A DNA stretch of 64,000 nt from Ruminococcus sp. (GCA_017626015.1 JAGAJO010000005.1:1-64000), one strand, 5' to 3'; counted from the stretch's first letter, positions 16,786 through 26,134 are shown. The notes: a model not told the origin generated them from the sequence alone. Made by a program: numbers and translations.

Positions 16786-17499
16786 ATGAAAAAACTATTG
16801 ATCGCAGCAATGGCTGCATCGATCGCAATGGTATTTGCAGGCTGCGGAGACAGCGCAGATTCATCTTCCAAGACTTCCGAATCTAAAAAGGATACCACGT
16901 CTGCAACCACAACTACAACAGTAGCAGAGACTGAAAAAACCGATACCGAAACAACCACCTCTGCTGCTGCGGAAGAATCTGAAACCTCAACTGTTACAGA
17001 AGCTCCGGATGCATCTTCTGCTGCTTCCACCAACGATTCTGAAGCTGCGTCCACAGGAGACGGCTCAAAGCTGTTTACATTCACTGCCGATGAATCCAAG
17101 TGGTCAACAGCCGACGACGCCCTTGGAAATACAGTAGTAACATATACCGGAACCGACATTGAAAACGCTGCCGGAACCTGCTTTATCCTCATCAACAGCG
17201 AGGAAGCATCCGACCTTCAGGATTATTCCTTTGAGGAGCTTGCACCTACCTTCCAGCAGTCAATGGGACTCGGCGACGCTTTTGTTATTGAGGAGCAGAA
17301 GGCAACTGAATTCAACGGCTACGACGCTTATATCATGAGCGGAACATTTACGCAGTCAAACGTAGTGTTCGATCTGGACGTTATCCTTGCAAGAAAGGAT
17401 ACAAAGCTTGTAGTTGTATGCCCGATGACATACAGCGAATGCACCGAAGCAATTTCAGGAGAGGTCCAGGCTATTCTGGATTCTATACAGATCGTCTGA
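16786..17499 (+). CDS. lipoprotein with Ser/Thr-rich linker
   Basis: A 237-residue secreted protein. The signal peptide ends in the lipobox VFAGC (Cys20). Residues 22-95 are a low-complexity Ser/Thr/Ala/Glu linker, and about 97-237 form a globular domain (FTFTADESKW, DLQDYSFEELAPTFQQ, DAYIMSGTF) of the kind seen in small extracytoplasmic lipoproteins of Clostridia. No family name recognised. It lies between purH and purD on the same strand, apparently inside the purine cluster although no link to purines is evident. Confidence 0.8.
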   Translation: MKKLLIAAMAASIAMVFAGCGDSADSSSKTSESKKDTTSATTTTTVAETEKTDTETTTSAAAEESETSTVTEAPDASSAASTNDSEAASTGDGSKLFTFTADESKWSTADDALGNTVVTYTGTDIENAAGTCFILINSEEASDLQDYSFEELAPTFQQSMGLGDAFVIEEQKATEFNGYDAYIMSGTFTQSNVVFDLDVILARKDTKLVVVCPMTYSECTEAISGEVQAILDSIQIV

Positions 17500-17565
17500 A
17501 AACATCTCCCGTAAGGGAGGTATTGTGACCGAATCTGAGGCATACGGTCAAAGGAGGTAATTTTT

Positions 17566-18921
17566 TTGAACATACTGGTAGTAGGCGGCGGCGGACGGGA
17601 ACACGCTATTATAATGAAGCTCGCAGAATCGCCGAGAGTAGATAAGCTTTACTGCACACCGGGAAACGGCGGCATTTCACGCTATGCGGAATGCTTCGAC
17701 GTTGCGGCTACCGACATAGACGGAGTTGTGGCTCTGGCAAAAAAGCTTAAAGTAGATATGGTCGCAGTAGCTCCGGACGACCCGCTGGTACTTGGAATGG
17801 TGGACGCTTTGCAGGCTGAGGGTTTTATGACCTTCGGTCCTAAGAAAAACGCTGCTATCATTGAAGGCTCAAAGGTCTTCTCCAAGGAGCTGATGAAAAA
17901 ATATAATATCCCTACGGCAAAATATGAGGTTTTCACCAACAGCGAAGACGCAGTAAAATACGTTAAGGAACAGAACACCTATCCGACTGTTATCAAGGCG
18001 GACGGTCTTGCTCTCGGAAAGGGCGTTATACTTGCCGAAAACGAGGAAGAGGCTGTTGCGGCTATCCGCTCGATGATCGACGACAAGCAATTCGGCGAGA
18101 GCAGCTCTACCATTGTGGTTGAGGAATACCTCACAGGTCCGGAGGTTTCGGTACTGTCCTTTACAGACGGAAAAACCGTTGTCCCCATGATCTCATCTAT
18201 GGATCACAAACGTGCGCTTGACGGCGACAAGGGACTTAACACCGGCGGAATGGGTACGGTATCTCCCAATCCCTATTACACCGAGGACGTAGCCAAAGAG
18301 TGCATGGAAAAGATATTCCTGCCGACAATAAACGCTATGAACGCCGAGGGCAGAACATTTGAGGGCTGTCTGTATTTCGGACTTATGATAACGCCGGACG
18401 GTCCCAAGGTAATAGAATATAACTGCCGTTTCGGAGATCCCGAGACGCAGGTCGTTCTTCCCATGCTGGAAGGCGATCTCTGCGAAATTTTTGAGGCTGT
18501 TTACAATCACACTCTTGCGGACGTAAAGATCGGCTGGAAATCAGGCAGCTGCGCCTGCGTAGTTATGGCAAGCGGAGGATATCCGGTCAAGTACAAAAAG
18601 GGCATTGAAATGTCCGGAATGGACGACAAGGGGCAGGTTGACGGAGCTTTCGTATATCATGCCGGAACGAAATACAGCGATGGAAAATTCTACACCAACG
18701 GCGGAAGAGTTCTGGGCGTGACCTGCAGCGCATACACATTAAAAGGCGCACTGAACAAGGCATACGAAGCAGTTGAGAAGATAAGCTTCGAGGGTGAGCA
18801 TTACAGAAAGGATATCGGTCAGCGTGCTTTGAAGGCGCTTCCTGACGATCCTCTCGACCTTGAGTACAAGCAGGATATGGAAGATTACATCGAGGAAAAC
18901 GGAGTTTATCTGAGACAGTGA
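17566..18921 (+). CDS. purD: phosphoribosylamine-glycine ligase PurD (TTG start)
   Basis: A 451-residue ATP-grasp enzyme joining phosphoribosylamine and glycine. Start is TTG at 17566 behind AAAGGAGGT; the first residues ILVVGGGGREHAI fit the exact PurD N-terminus, so no upstream start is needed. Other motifs: PTVIKADGLALGKGV, GPEVSVLSFTDG, NTGGMGTVSPNPYYT and YNCRFGDPETQVVLP. It is slightly longer than many PurD proteins. Last gene of the cluster, followed by a strong terminator. Confidence 0.96.
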   Translation: MNILVVGGGGREHAIIMKLAESPRVDKLYCTPGNGGISRYAECFDVAATDIDGVVALAKKLKVDMVAVAPDDPLVLGMVDALQAEGFMTFGPKKNAAIIEGSKVFSKELMKKYNIPTAKYEVFTNSEDAVKYVKEQNTYPTVIKADGLALGKGVILAENEEEAVAAIRSMIDDKQFGESSSTIVVEEYLTGPEVSVLSFTDGKTVVPMISSMDHKRALDGDKGLNTGGMGTVSPNPYYTEDVAKECMEKIFLPTINAMNAEGRTFEGCLYFGLMITPDGPKVIEYNCRFGDPETQVVLPMLEGDLCEIFEAVYNHTLADVKIGWKSGSCACVVMASGGYPVKYKKGIEMSGMDDKGQVDGAFVYHAGTKYSDGKFYTNGGRVLGVTCSAYTLKGALNKAYEAVEKISFEGEHYRKDIGQRALKALPDDPLDLEYKQDMEDYIEENGVYLRQ

Positions 18922-18949
18922 TCAAAGATCGCATAAAACAGATATATAC

Positions 18950-18991
18950 AGGCGGGCGGACAATTTTATTTGTTCTCCCGTCTTGTTTTTT
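18950..18991 (+). terminator. intrinsic terminator after purD
   Basis: AGGCGGGCGGACAA pairs with TTGTTCTCCCGTCT (G-U pairs included) around a TTTTAT loop, followed by TGTTTTTTATT. It closes the purine cluster. Confidence 0.85.
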
Positions 18992-18995
18992 ATTC

Positions 18996-19115
18996 CACGG
19001 AAATCAATTTTCAAAAAATCGCACTGAAATTCTGTTCTTTCCCAACCGTACGGCAGGGAGAGATACATTAATCAGCATTTTCTTAAAATATTAGTCTTTA
19101 AAATTGATTTCCCTG
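18996..19115. repeat. MITE-like element with 16-bp TIRs and central CCGTACGG hairpin (copy 1)
   Basis: CACGGAAATCAATTTT (18996-19011) is matched 15/16 by the complement of 19100-19115. In the middle, TTCTTTCCC-AA-CCGTACGG-CA-GGGAGAGA (19036-19063) forms a hairpin. The same 16-mer and a CGTACGG-centred hairpin recur at 51289-51452. No ORF inside. Confidence 0.55.
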
Positions 19116-19133
19116 TTTTTATTCTGAACAATG

Positions 19134-19162
19134 TTGCAATAATTACGGATATGTGGTATACT
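19134..19162 (+). promoter_or_regulatory. promoter of pepF
   Basis: TTGCAA (19134-19139), 17-bp spacer, TATACT (19157-19162). AAAGGAGAG precedes the ATG at 19197. Confidence 0.65.
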
Positions 19163-19196
19163 ATAGGTATAATAATACAACAAAGGAGAGATATCA

Positions 19197-20999
19197 ATGA
19201 GCGAGGAGAGGATCCCAAAAAGAAGCGAAGTTCCCGAGGAATACAGGTGGGCGCTGGAGGATATTTACCCTTCGGACGAAGCGTGGGAGAAGGATCTGGA
19301 AAAACTTAAGGCTATGCCTGAAAAGATTTTATCGTATAAAGGCAGACTTTCGGAAAGTGCGGAAACGCTGCTTGACTTTTTAAGGCTCAGCGATGAAATA
19401 TCCGTGCTGTGCGACAGTCTGGGAAATTACGCACAGAGACGTTCCGACGAGGACACTGCAAACTCAAAATACCAGGGCTTCATGGGACAGCTTATGAATG
19501 TGTATGTTGCGGTAAATTCGTCCGGAAGCTTTGAAACTCCTGAGATAATAGCTATACCCGATGATACGCTGGAACGCTTTTATGCAAGCTTGCCGGAGCT
19601 TAAGCTGTATAAGCGTCAGCTGGACAGGGTCAGAAGCAAAAAAGACCATATTCTTTCAGAAGCCGAGGAGAAGCTCCTTGCTCTTACCGGAGAAATGGGA
19701 CAGTCGCCTGAAAATATATATTCCATGTTTTCAGACGCCGATCTGAAATTTGCCGACGCTGTGGATAAGGACGGCAAAAAGCATCAGGTAACTCACGGCA
19801 GCTATATCCCGCTGGTGCAGAGCGGGGACAGAACCCTTAGAAGATCAGCCTTTGAATCTATGTATTCCGCTTACGGAGCATTTAAAAATACCTGCGCTTC
19901 TATTCTGAACGGACAGATCAAGGCGGTACAGTTTTATGCAAAGGCAAGAAAGTATGATTCCAGCCTGGAAGCTGCTCTGAAAGCAAACGAAGTCCCCACA
20001 GAGGTATACACAAACCTTATATCCGCAGTCCATGATAATATGCATTATATGTATGACTATGTTGCGCTGCGCAAAAAGCTGCTGGGAGTTGACGAGCTGC
20101 ATTTTTATGATCTGTACACTCCTATGGTCTCCGACTGCGATATGAAGATCTCCTTTGAGGAAGCAAAGGAAACGGTACTGAAAGCCCTTGCTCCTATGGG
20201 AGAGGAATATCTTTCTATCATTCGTGAAGGCTTTGAGAACCGCTGGATAGACGTATACGAAAACGAAGGAAAAACCAGCGGAGCGTACTCGGCAGGCGCA
20301 AGAGTACACCCGTATGTGCTGCTCAATCACAAGGACACGCTCAACTGTATGTTCACTCTTGCCCATGAAATGGGACACGCCGTCCACTCATACCTTTCCA
20401 ACAAAAACCAGCCTGTTGCATATGCGGATTATGTTATCTTTGTGGCTGAGGTCGCCTCCACCTGCAACGAGGCTCTGCTTATGCAGTATCTGCTGAAAAA
20501 AACTCAGGATAAAAAGCAAAAAGCGTATCTTATAAACTACTTCCTCGAACAGTTCCGCACGACCCTTTACAGACAGACCATGTTTGCGGAATTTGAGCTG
20601 AAGATCAACGAGATGTGCGCTGCCGGAGAAAGCCTTACGGCAGACAGTCTCTGTGAGATCTACGGAGAGCTGAACAGACTTTACTTCGGAGACGGTATCG
20701 TTCTTGACGAGGAAATAAAGCTGGAATGGGCAAGGATACCTCACTTCTATTACGACTATTACGTTTATCAGTATGCTACGGGATATTCCGCTGCGATAGC
20801 ACTGTCCGAAAGGATCCTGAACGAGGGAGAACAGGCGGTAAAGGACTATCTCAGCTTTCTTAAGGGCGGCTGCTCTGCCGATCCGATCTCACTGCTCAGA
20901 ACTGCGGGAGTCGATATGGCAACAGGCAAGCCGATATCAGACGCACTGAAAATGTTTGCCGACCTGATAAAGGAAATGGAGGAGACAGCCGGTCTCTGA
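19197..20999 (+). CDS. pepF: oligoendopeptidase F (M3B metallopeptidase)
   Basis: A 600-residue cytosolic zinc peptidase that trims short peptides. The zinc site HEMGH (LAHEMGHAVHSYLS) lies near residue 390, with the third ligand Glu in EVASTCNEALL about 25 residues later. N-terminus IPKRSEVPEEYRWALEDIYPSDEAWEKD is typical of PepF, as is the 600-residue length. It has its own promoter and GGAGAG ribosome-binding site and is probably monocistronic or read through into the following lipoprotein. Confidence 0.96.
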   Translation: MSEERIPKRSEVPEEYRWALEDIYPSDEAWEKDLEKLKAMPEKILSYKGRLSESAETLLDFLRLSDEISVLCDSLGNYAQRRSDEDTANSKYQGFMGQLMNVYVAVNSSGSFETPEIIAIPDDTLERFYASLPELKLYKRQLDRVRSKKDHILSEAEEKLLALTGEMGQSPENIYSMFSDADLKFADAVDKDGKKHQVTHGSYIPLVQSGDRTLRRSAFESMYSAYGAFKNTCASILNGQIKAVQFYAKARKYDSSLEAALKANEVPTEVYTNLISAVHDNMHYMYDYVALRKKLLGVDELHFYDLYTPMVSDCDMKISFEEAKETVLKALAPMGEEYLSIIREGFENRWIDVYENEGKTSGAYSAGARVHPYVLLNHKDTLNCMFTLAHEMGHAVHSYLSNKNQPVAYADYVIFVAEVASTCNEALLMQYLLKKTQDKKQKAYLINYFLEQFRTTLYRQTMFAEFELKINEMCAAGESLTADSLCEIYGELNRLYFGDGIVLDEEIKLEWARIPHFYYDYYVYQYATGYSAAIALSERILNEGEQAVKDYLSFLKGGCSADPISLLRTAGVDMATGKPISDALKMFADLIKEMEETAGL

Positions 21000-21021
21000 T
21001 GCGGACAATGTTTGGGGTAAT

Positions 21022-21068
21022 AGGCAATACCGCACAACCACCGCCTGACGGCTTTGTGTGGTATTTCC
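21022..21068 (+). repeat. hairpin repeat AGGCAATA family, copy A
   Basis: AATACCGCACAA pairs with TTGTGTGGTATT around CCACCGCCTGACGGC. A related copy lies at 53055-53101 on the opposite strand, sharing AGGCAATA, CGCA, AAC, ACCG, CTGACGGCTTT in the same order. It sits between pepF and the next lipoprotein gene. Confidence 0.6.
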
Positions 21069-21096
21069 TAAAAATAAAAGAATGGAGAAGCATTTT

Positions 21097-22206
21097 ATGA
21101 AAAAATCGACAGCAGCAGCATATCTGATGATATTATGCGCAATGCTTTCCGCCTGCGGAGAGCTTGAGGAAAGTCCTGCCGGAAAAATGCAGAACTCATC
21201 ATCCGAAACAACGGTCACTGTTACGTCGCCCAGTGAAAGCGTCCCGGAAGATCCTGCGGATAATGACAGCCAAAAAGACGATCTGCATTTAAAGGACGGT
21301 ATAAGAAAGCTTTTCGGTCATGAGACCGAGGAGGAAAAATATTACCGGACAATGACGACTACCACGGCAGCTACCACAAGTCCCGAGGAATACGAAGCTA
21401 TGCTCCGTAAAAGCTATACCCTTACGGTGGATGACAACTATGTCGTTCACCGTACTGAGGGTGAATATGAGGATAACAATCTGGGATGGGTAATAACGCT
21501 CAACGGCAGACAGGTGCTGGATAGAAACGCTGAGGATGAGTACACATATAAATACAGCGATGATTGCGGAGACTACACAGTTACTCTTACAGCATTTATA
21601 GACGGGGAATACAGACCTGTAAGCAATACCGTAAGCTACACCATAAGCCGAGAAAAAAGAAGAACTCCTGAGGAAGCCGAGATAGACGGTATCAAGGATA
21701 AGCTGAAAAATATCCTCAAGGCAGAAAACGGACTTTACGAGGACGGAAGGCGTATCTGTTTTACATACCGTATGGGCTTTGTTTGCGATCCCGATCATGA
21801 CGGCGAATATGACATGGTCGTATTTTCCAGAGGAGGAGACGAGGATCAGTATCAGAAGGTCAGCACAAATGCCGGAGATATGAATATGGGCGGCGGTTTC
21901 AGCAACGTAATGGAGCAGCGCTTCAGCTACTTCATATGGTTCGATGAAAATTCCCAAAAGGACTATATTTGCGCCATGCGCACCGAGGGAAACAATATCA
22001 CCGTCACAGACTGCCTCACCGACGAGGTACTATGGACTCTGGACGGCAACGGCTATACGCTGTTCGGCGATACGGTCACCGAGGAGGAATTTGCGGCATA
22101 CGGCTTTTACGATACTGCTGTCGCTCCCGCCGCAGGCTGTGAGTGCGACAACGATAACGTATACGTTTCAAGGGATCATAAGCCAAGCTTTGAACCTATA
22201 TATTAG
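21097..22206 (+). CDS. lipoprotein of unknown function, 369 aa
   Basis: A secreted lipoprotein; signal peptide MKKSTAAAYLMILCAMLSAC with lipobox LSAC (Cys20). A Ser/Thr-rich linker follows, then an Ig-like segment (YEDNNLGWVITLNGRQV, YTVTLTAFIDGEYRPVS) near residues 110-185 and a C-terminal beta-rich domain around 200-360 (GEYDMVVFSRGGDEDQ). GGAG at 21084-21087 fixes ATG 21097 as start; an upstream in-frame ATG lacks one. Family not recognised. Possibly a surface sensor or binding protein. Confidence 0.8.
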   Translation: MKKSTAAAYLMILCAMLSACGELEESPAGKMQNSSSETTVTVTSPSESVPEDPADNDSQKDDLHLKDGIRKLFGHETEEEKYYRTMTTTTAATTSPEEYEAMLRKSYTLTVDDNYVVHRTEGEYEDNNLGWVITLNGRQVLDRNAEDEYTYKYSDDCGDYTVTLTAFIDGEYRPVSNTVSYTISREKRRTPEEAEIDGIKDKLKNILKAENGLYEDGRRICFTYRMGFVCDPDHDGEYDMVVFSRGGDEDQYQKVSTNAGDMNMGGGFSNVMEQRFSYFIWFDENSQKDYICAMRTEGNNITVTDCLTDEVLWTLDGNGYTLFGDTVTEEEFAAYGFYDTAVAPAAGCECDNDNVYVSRDHKPSFEPIY

Positions 22207-22232
22207 ACCTCCTCAAAAACTTCCGAGGAGAT
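22207..22232. repeat. short palindrome, possible deleted copy of the 10821 element
   Basis: ACCTCCTC followed by AAAAACTTCC and GAGGAGAT forms a compact inverted repeat. Its ends resemble the 15-bp terminal repeats of the 10821-10980 element joined directly. It lies just after the lipoprotein stop and lacks a T-run. Confidence 0.4.
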
Positions 22233-22310
22233 CCATTGATATAATGCACAAATCAGATATTGTCAGAACGCTGAAATTCGTCAGTCTGTCAATAAAAATA
22301 TTCTCCTGAA

Positions 22311-22321
22311 TATGCTATAAT
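22311..22321 (+). promoter_or_regulatory. extended -10 promoter of the S-component/coaX pair
   Basis: TATGCTATAAT has a TGn extension and a perfect -10, with no good -35. A small hairpin TCCTCGTATGAGGA and the AAGGAGGA ribosome-binding site follow before ATG 22378. Confidence 0.55.
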
Positions 22322-22377
22322 GTTAGTGTATTGTATTGTATCCTCGTATGAGGAATAATAACAAGGAGGAATTTAAT

Positions 22378-23016
22378 ATGAAAAACAAAAACAAGGTGAG
22401 ACAGCTTGTCATTCTCGGGCTGCTCACAGCCATTCTGCTGATAATGGCGTACACGCCTCTGGGCTATCTGAACATCGGACCTCTCGCCGTAACGTTCAAC
22501 GTTATCCCTGTAGCTGTTGCGGCATTCGCTTTGGGACCTGTCGGCGGAGCGATCATCGGCGGAATGTTCGGTCTTACAAGCTTTTTGCAGTGCTTCGGCG
22601 GAAGTGCACTGGGTACGGCTCTTTTTGCCGTAAATCCTGCTCTTACAGTCATTCAGTGCTTTGTACCGAGGATCCTTGACGGACTTATCATCGGAGCTAT
22701 CTGTAATTTCCTAAAGAAAAAAGGCGCTCCATCTCCGGTATCCAGCGCAGTGACAGGCTTTTGTGCGGCATTTTTCAATACGCTGCTGTATATGTCGTCG
22801 CTGATCCTTCTGTTCGGAAATACCGAGCTGATTCAGAATTACCGTGAACAGCTCGCCCCGGGAAAAAACGTTTTCCTGTTCGTATGCGCCTTTGTAGGCA
22901 TCAACGCCGTGGCGGAAATGATCTCCTCCACAATTATTTCTGGCGCTGTTGGAACGGCTCTGGCAAAAGCGAAGCTTGTTGAGGTACCGGGTAAAAAAGA
23001 AAAGGCTGCCGCTTAA
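22378..23016 (+). CDS. ECF transporter S-component, probably for pantothenate
   Basis: A 212-residue integral membrane protein with about six hydrophobic segments (LVILGLLTAILLIMAYTPLGYL, VTFNVIPVAVAAFALGPVGGAIIGGMFG and others). This is the pattern of ECF-type substrate-specific S-components, which work with a shared EcfAA'T module not present here. GGAGGA precedes ATG 22378. It is 15 bp upstream of coaX, so transport and phosphorylation of pantothenate by the same operon is the natural reading (PanT-like). Substrate assignment rests on the neighbour. Confidence 0.85.
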   Translation: MKNKNKVRQLVILGLLTAILLIMAYTPLGYLNIGPLAVTFNVIPVAVAAFALGPVGGAIIGGMFGLTSFLQCFGGSALGTALFAVNPALTVIQCFVPRILDGLIIGAICNFLKKKGAPSPVSSAVTGFCAAFFNTLLYMSSLILLFGNTELIQNYREQLAPGKNVFLFVCAFVGINAVAEMISSTIISGAVGTALAKAKLVEVPGKKEKAAA

Positions 23017-23031
23017 ACGGAGGTTAATATA

Positions 23032-23796
23032 ATGATACTTGCAATAGATATAGGCAACACCAATATAGTTATGGGCTGCATTGAAAATGACAGGATACTG
23101 TTCAGGGAAAGGCTTTCGACCAATCAGACCGCTACCGACCTTGAATATGCCGCAAATATGAAAATGGCGATGGATATGCATTCCATCGACCCTTCAGGCG
23201 TGGACGGAGCAATAATATCCTCAGTTGTACCGTCGGTTACCAATACCTTCAGAACGGCTCTGGAAAAATATGCGGGAATAGATGTTAAGGTCGTAGGTCC
23301 CGGAATAAAAACGGGACTCAGCATACTTATCGACAACCCCGCACAGCTGGGCAGCGATCTGGTCGTTGACGCTGTTGCAGGTATAAACGAGTACCCTGTT
23401 CCCATGATAATAATAGACATGGGTACGGCAACTACGCTGTCGGTCATAGATTCCAACAAGGGATATATCGGGGGAATGATAACTACAGGAATGGCAGTGT
23501 CCACCGATGCACTTATAATGAGGACTGCGCAGCTGCCGAAAATCGCATTTGAAAAACCCAAAAGAACGATCGGAACAAACACCGTTGACTGCATGAAAAG
23601 CGGAATAATGTACGCTAACGCCTGCGCTCTTGACGGAATGATAGAACGTATCGAGGAGGAGCTTGGAGAGGAATGCACCGTCATAGCCACCGGAGGGCTT
23701 GCGGGTACGATAGTTCCCCTTTGCAGGCGAAATATCATTCTTGACGATGATCTGCTTCTTAAGGGTCTTATGATAATTTACAACAAAAACAAATAA
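23032..23796 (+). CDS. coaX: type III pantothenate kinase CoaX
   Basis: A 254-residue cytosolic kinase starting coenzyme A synthesis. ASKHA-fold motifs: ILAIDIGNTNIVMG (phosphate 1), GSDLVVDAVAGI, IIIDMGTATTLSV and IATGGLAGTI near the C-terminus. Length fits type III enzymes, which differ from CoaA. It follows the S-component gene by 15 bp with GGAGGT as ribosome-binding site, and a strong terminator follows. Confidence 0.96.
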   Translation: MILAIDIGNTNIVMGCIENDRILFRERLSTNQTATDLEYAANMKMAMDMHSIDPSGVDGAIISSVVPSVTNTFRTALEKYAGIDVKVVGPGIKTGLSILIDNPAQLGSDLVVDAVAGINEYPVPMIIIDMGTATTLSVIDSNKGYIGGMITTGMAVSTDALIMRTAQLPKIAFEKPKRTIGTNTVDCMKSGIMYANACALDGMIERIEEELGEECTVIATGGLAGTIVPLCRRNIILDDDLLLKGLMIIYNKNK

Positions 23797-23808
23797 TACA
23801 ATACGATC

Positions 23809-23857
23809 ATGGACTGTCTTACGCTGATAACGGCATCGAACAGTCCATTTTTATTTT
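23809..23857 (+). terminator. intrinsic terminator after coaX
   Basis: ATGGACTGT (23809-23817) pairs with ACAGTCCAT (23840-23848), followed by TTTTATTTT. Confidence 0.85.
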
Positions 23858-23884
23858 GACATAAGACTAAAAATATGGTATAAT
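23856..23884 (+). promoter_or_regulatory. promoter of tex
   Basis: Perfect TTGACA (23856-23861), 17-bp spacer, TATAAT (23879-23884). It begins in the T-run of the coaX terminator. The TATGAGGT before ATG 23928 serves as ribosome-binding site. Confidence 0.85.
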
Positions 23885-23927
23885 GTTTAAGGCAACACCG
23901 CTATTCTATAAAATATGAGGTATTCAA

Positions 23928-26072
23928 ATGGACATTAACAAAACCCTTGCAAAAGAATTCAATCTGAGACAGGAGCAGGTAGACAACACCGTTGCTCTTC
24001 TGGACGATGACAAGACCATACCTTTCATCGCCCGTTACAGAAAGGAACAGACAGGATCGCTGGACGATCAGCTTCTGAGAGAGCTTGCAGACAGGCTCAC
24101 ATATCTGAGAAATCTGGAAAAAAGAAAGGCTGAGATCCTTGAAGCGATCGACAGTCAGGGTAAGCTGACTGATGAGATTTCCGATGCCGTAAAAAATGCG
24201 GCAACCCTTGTGGAAACCGAGGATATATACCGTCCTTATAAACCAAAGAGAAAAACAAGAGCCTCCGTTGCAAGAGAAAAGGGTCTGGAGCCGCTGGCAG
24301 AGATACTTATGGCTCAGGATCCAAAAACAGTTCCCGTCGATGAGGGAGAGAAATTTATAAATGAAGAAAAAAGCGTTTGCAGCTCAGAGGAGGCTTTGCA
24401 GGGAGCAATGGATATTATCGCCGAGGATATTTCCGACAGTGCAGAGCTGAGAAAAAAACTGAGAGAAATGTTTTTCAGGAACGCAGTAATAAGCTCCTGT
24501 GCGGCTGCGGAGGACGCAGACGAGGTATACAAAAATTATTTTGAATACAGCGAACCTGTCTCCCGGATCGCAGGACACAGGATCCTTGCGCTGGACAGAG
24601 GAGAAAAGGAGGGTGCGCTCAAGGTCTCGGTACAGCTCCCCGAAGGAGAGGGAGAGCGCTTATACATCAAAAGCTGCGTGAAAAACGCAAGCGAATGCGG
24701 CAAACTTGTCAAAGCGGCGTGCGAGGACAGCTGCAAAAGGCTCATCTTCCCGTCTGTTGAGAGGGAGATAAGGTCGGAGCTTTCTTCAAGGGCGCAGGAA
24801 GGAGCGATAAAGGTATTTTCATCAAATCTGCGTCAGCTGCTTATGGCTCCTCCGGTTAAAAATACAGTCACTCTGGGACTTGATCCGGGATATGCTCACG
24901 GTTGCAAGGCTGCGGTGGTGGATCCTACAGGAAAGGTGCTTGACACGGCGATAGTTTATCTTACTCCCCCCAGAAAGGATACTGAAAAAGCCAAAAGGAT
25001 CCTTTCGGGAATGATAAAAAAGCACAATGTGACCACTATATCCATAGGCAACGGAACAGCCTCCCGAGAGACCGAGGCGTTCACTGCGGAGCTTATAAAG
25101 GAGATCCCGCAAAAACTCTCTTACATGGTAGTATCCGAAGCGGGAGCGTCCGTTTATTCAGCCTCAAAGCTTGCGGCGGAGGAATTTCCGGAGTATGACG
25201 TTTCGCTGAGATCGGCAGTATCCATAGCAAGACGGCTTCAGGATCCTCTTGCGGAGCTTGTAAAGATAGACCCCAAAGCGATAGGCGTTGGACAGTATCA
25301 GCACGATATGCCAAAAGCAAGAATGGACGAGGCTCTGCGTGGAGTTGTTGAGGATTGCGTAAACTCGGTAGGAGTAGATCTGAACACAGCTTCGTATTCC
25401 CTGCTTTCGTATATCTCGGGAATAAACGCCGCAGTGGCTAAAAATATCGTTCTTTACAGAGAGGAAAACGGAGCATTTACAGACAGAAAGCAGCTTCTTA
25501 AGGTCAAAAAGCTGGGCGCAAAGGCTTACGAACAGTGCGCAGGCTTTCTTAGAGTACCAGGCGGAAAAAATCCTTTGGACAATACGGGCATACACCCTGA
25601 ATCCTATGAAACGGCAAAGGCTTTGCTCGACAGGTGCGGTTTTACCCCCGCAGACCTTGGAGACGCTGAAAATATAAAACGTCGGTTGAGCAAAATAAGC
25701 ATTTCACAGCTTTCCAAAGAAACGGGAGCGGGAATACCGACTCTTTCAGACATAGTAAAGGAGCTGGAAAAGCCGGGCAGAGATCCCCGTGACGAGCTTC
25801 CGCCCCCGCTTATGAGAAGCGGAGATGTTATGGAGCTTAAGGATCTCACCCCCGGCATGGAGCTTATGGGAACCGTCCGCAACGTAATAGATTTCGGCGC
25901 ATTTGTGGATATCGGCGTACATGAGGACGGACTTGTGCATATTTCCCAGCTTTGCGACAGATATGTCAAACACCCTCTGGAGGTAGTAAAGGTCGGCGAG
26001 GTGGTCAAGGTTCGTGTCCTTGACGTTGACCTTAAGCGCAAGCGTATTTCTCTTACAATGAAGCTTAAATAG
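23928..26072 (+). CDS. tex: Tex-family RNA-binding transcription accessory protein
   Basis: A 714-residue cytosolic nucleic-acid-binding protein. N-terminal Tex domain (TIPFIARYRKEQTGSLDD, LRNLEKRKAEIL). YqgF-like region from about 315 (TLGLDPGYAHGCKAAVVD). Helix-hairpin-helix region around 480-560 (SYISGINAAVAKNIV, LGAKAYEQCAGFLR). C-terminal S1 domain about 640-712 (GMELMGTVRNVIDFGAFVDIG, RISLTMKLK). Length is slightly short of the usual 720-780. Own promoter and terminator indicate a single-gene unit. Confidence 0.96.
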   Translation: MDINKTLAKEFNLRQEQVDNTVALLDDDKTIPFIARYRKEQTGSLDDQLLRELADRLTYLRNLEKRKAEILEAIDSQGKLTDEISDAVKNAATLVETEDIYRPYKPKRKTRASVAREKGLEPLAEILMAQDPKTVPVDEGEKFINEEKSVCSSEEALQGAMDIIAEDISDSAELRKKLREMFFRNAVISSCAAAEDADEVYKNYFEYSEPVSRIAGHRILALDRGEKEGALKVSVQLPEGEGERLYIKSCVKNASECGKLVKAACEDSCKRLIFPSVEREIRSELSSRAQEGAIKVFSSNLRQLLMAPPVKNTVTLGLDPGYAHGCKAAVVDPTGKVLDTAIVYLTPPRKDTEKAKRILSGMIKKHNVTTISIGNGTASRETEAFTAELIKEIPQKLSYMVVSEAGASVYSASKLAAEEFPEYDVSLRSAVSIARRLQDPLAELVKIDPKAIGVGQYQHDMPKARMDEALRGVVEDCVNSVGVDLNTASYSLLSYISGINAAVAKNIVLYREENGAFTDRKQLLKVKKLGAKAYEQCAGFLRVPGGKNPLDNTGIHPESYETAKALLDRCGFTPADLGDAENIKRRLSKISISQLSKETGAGIPTLSDIVKELEKPGRDPRDELPPPLMRSGDVMELKDLTPGMELMGTVRNVIDFGAFVDIGVHEDGLVHISQLCDRYVKHPLEVVKVGEVVKVRVLDVDLKRKRISLTMKLK

Positions 26073-26134
26073 TCCGCAACGATGCTGCCTTCGCATCTAA
26101 AGTGACCCTGCATAGCTTCAGATCTGAAATGAAT

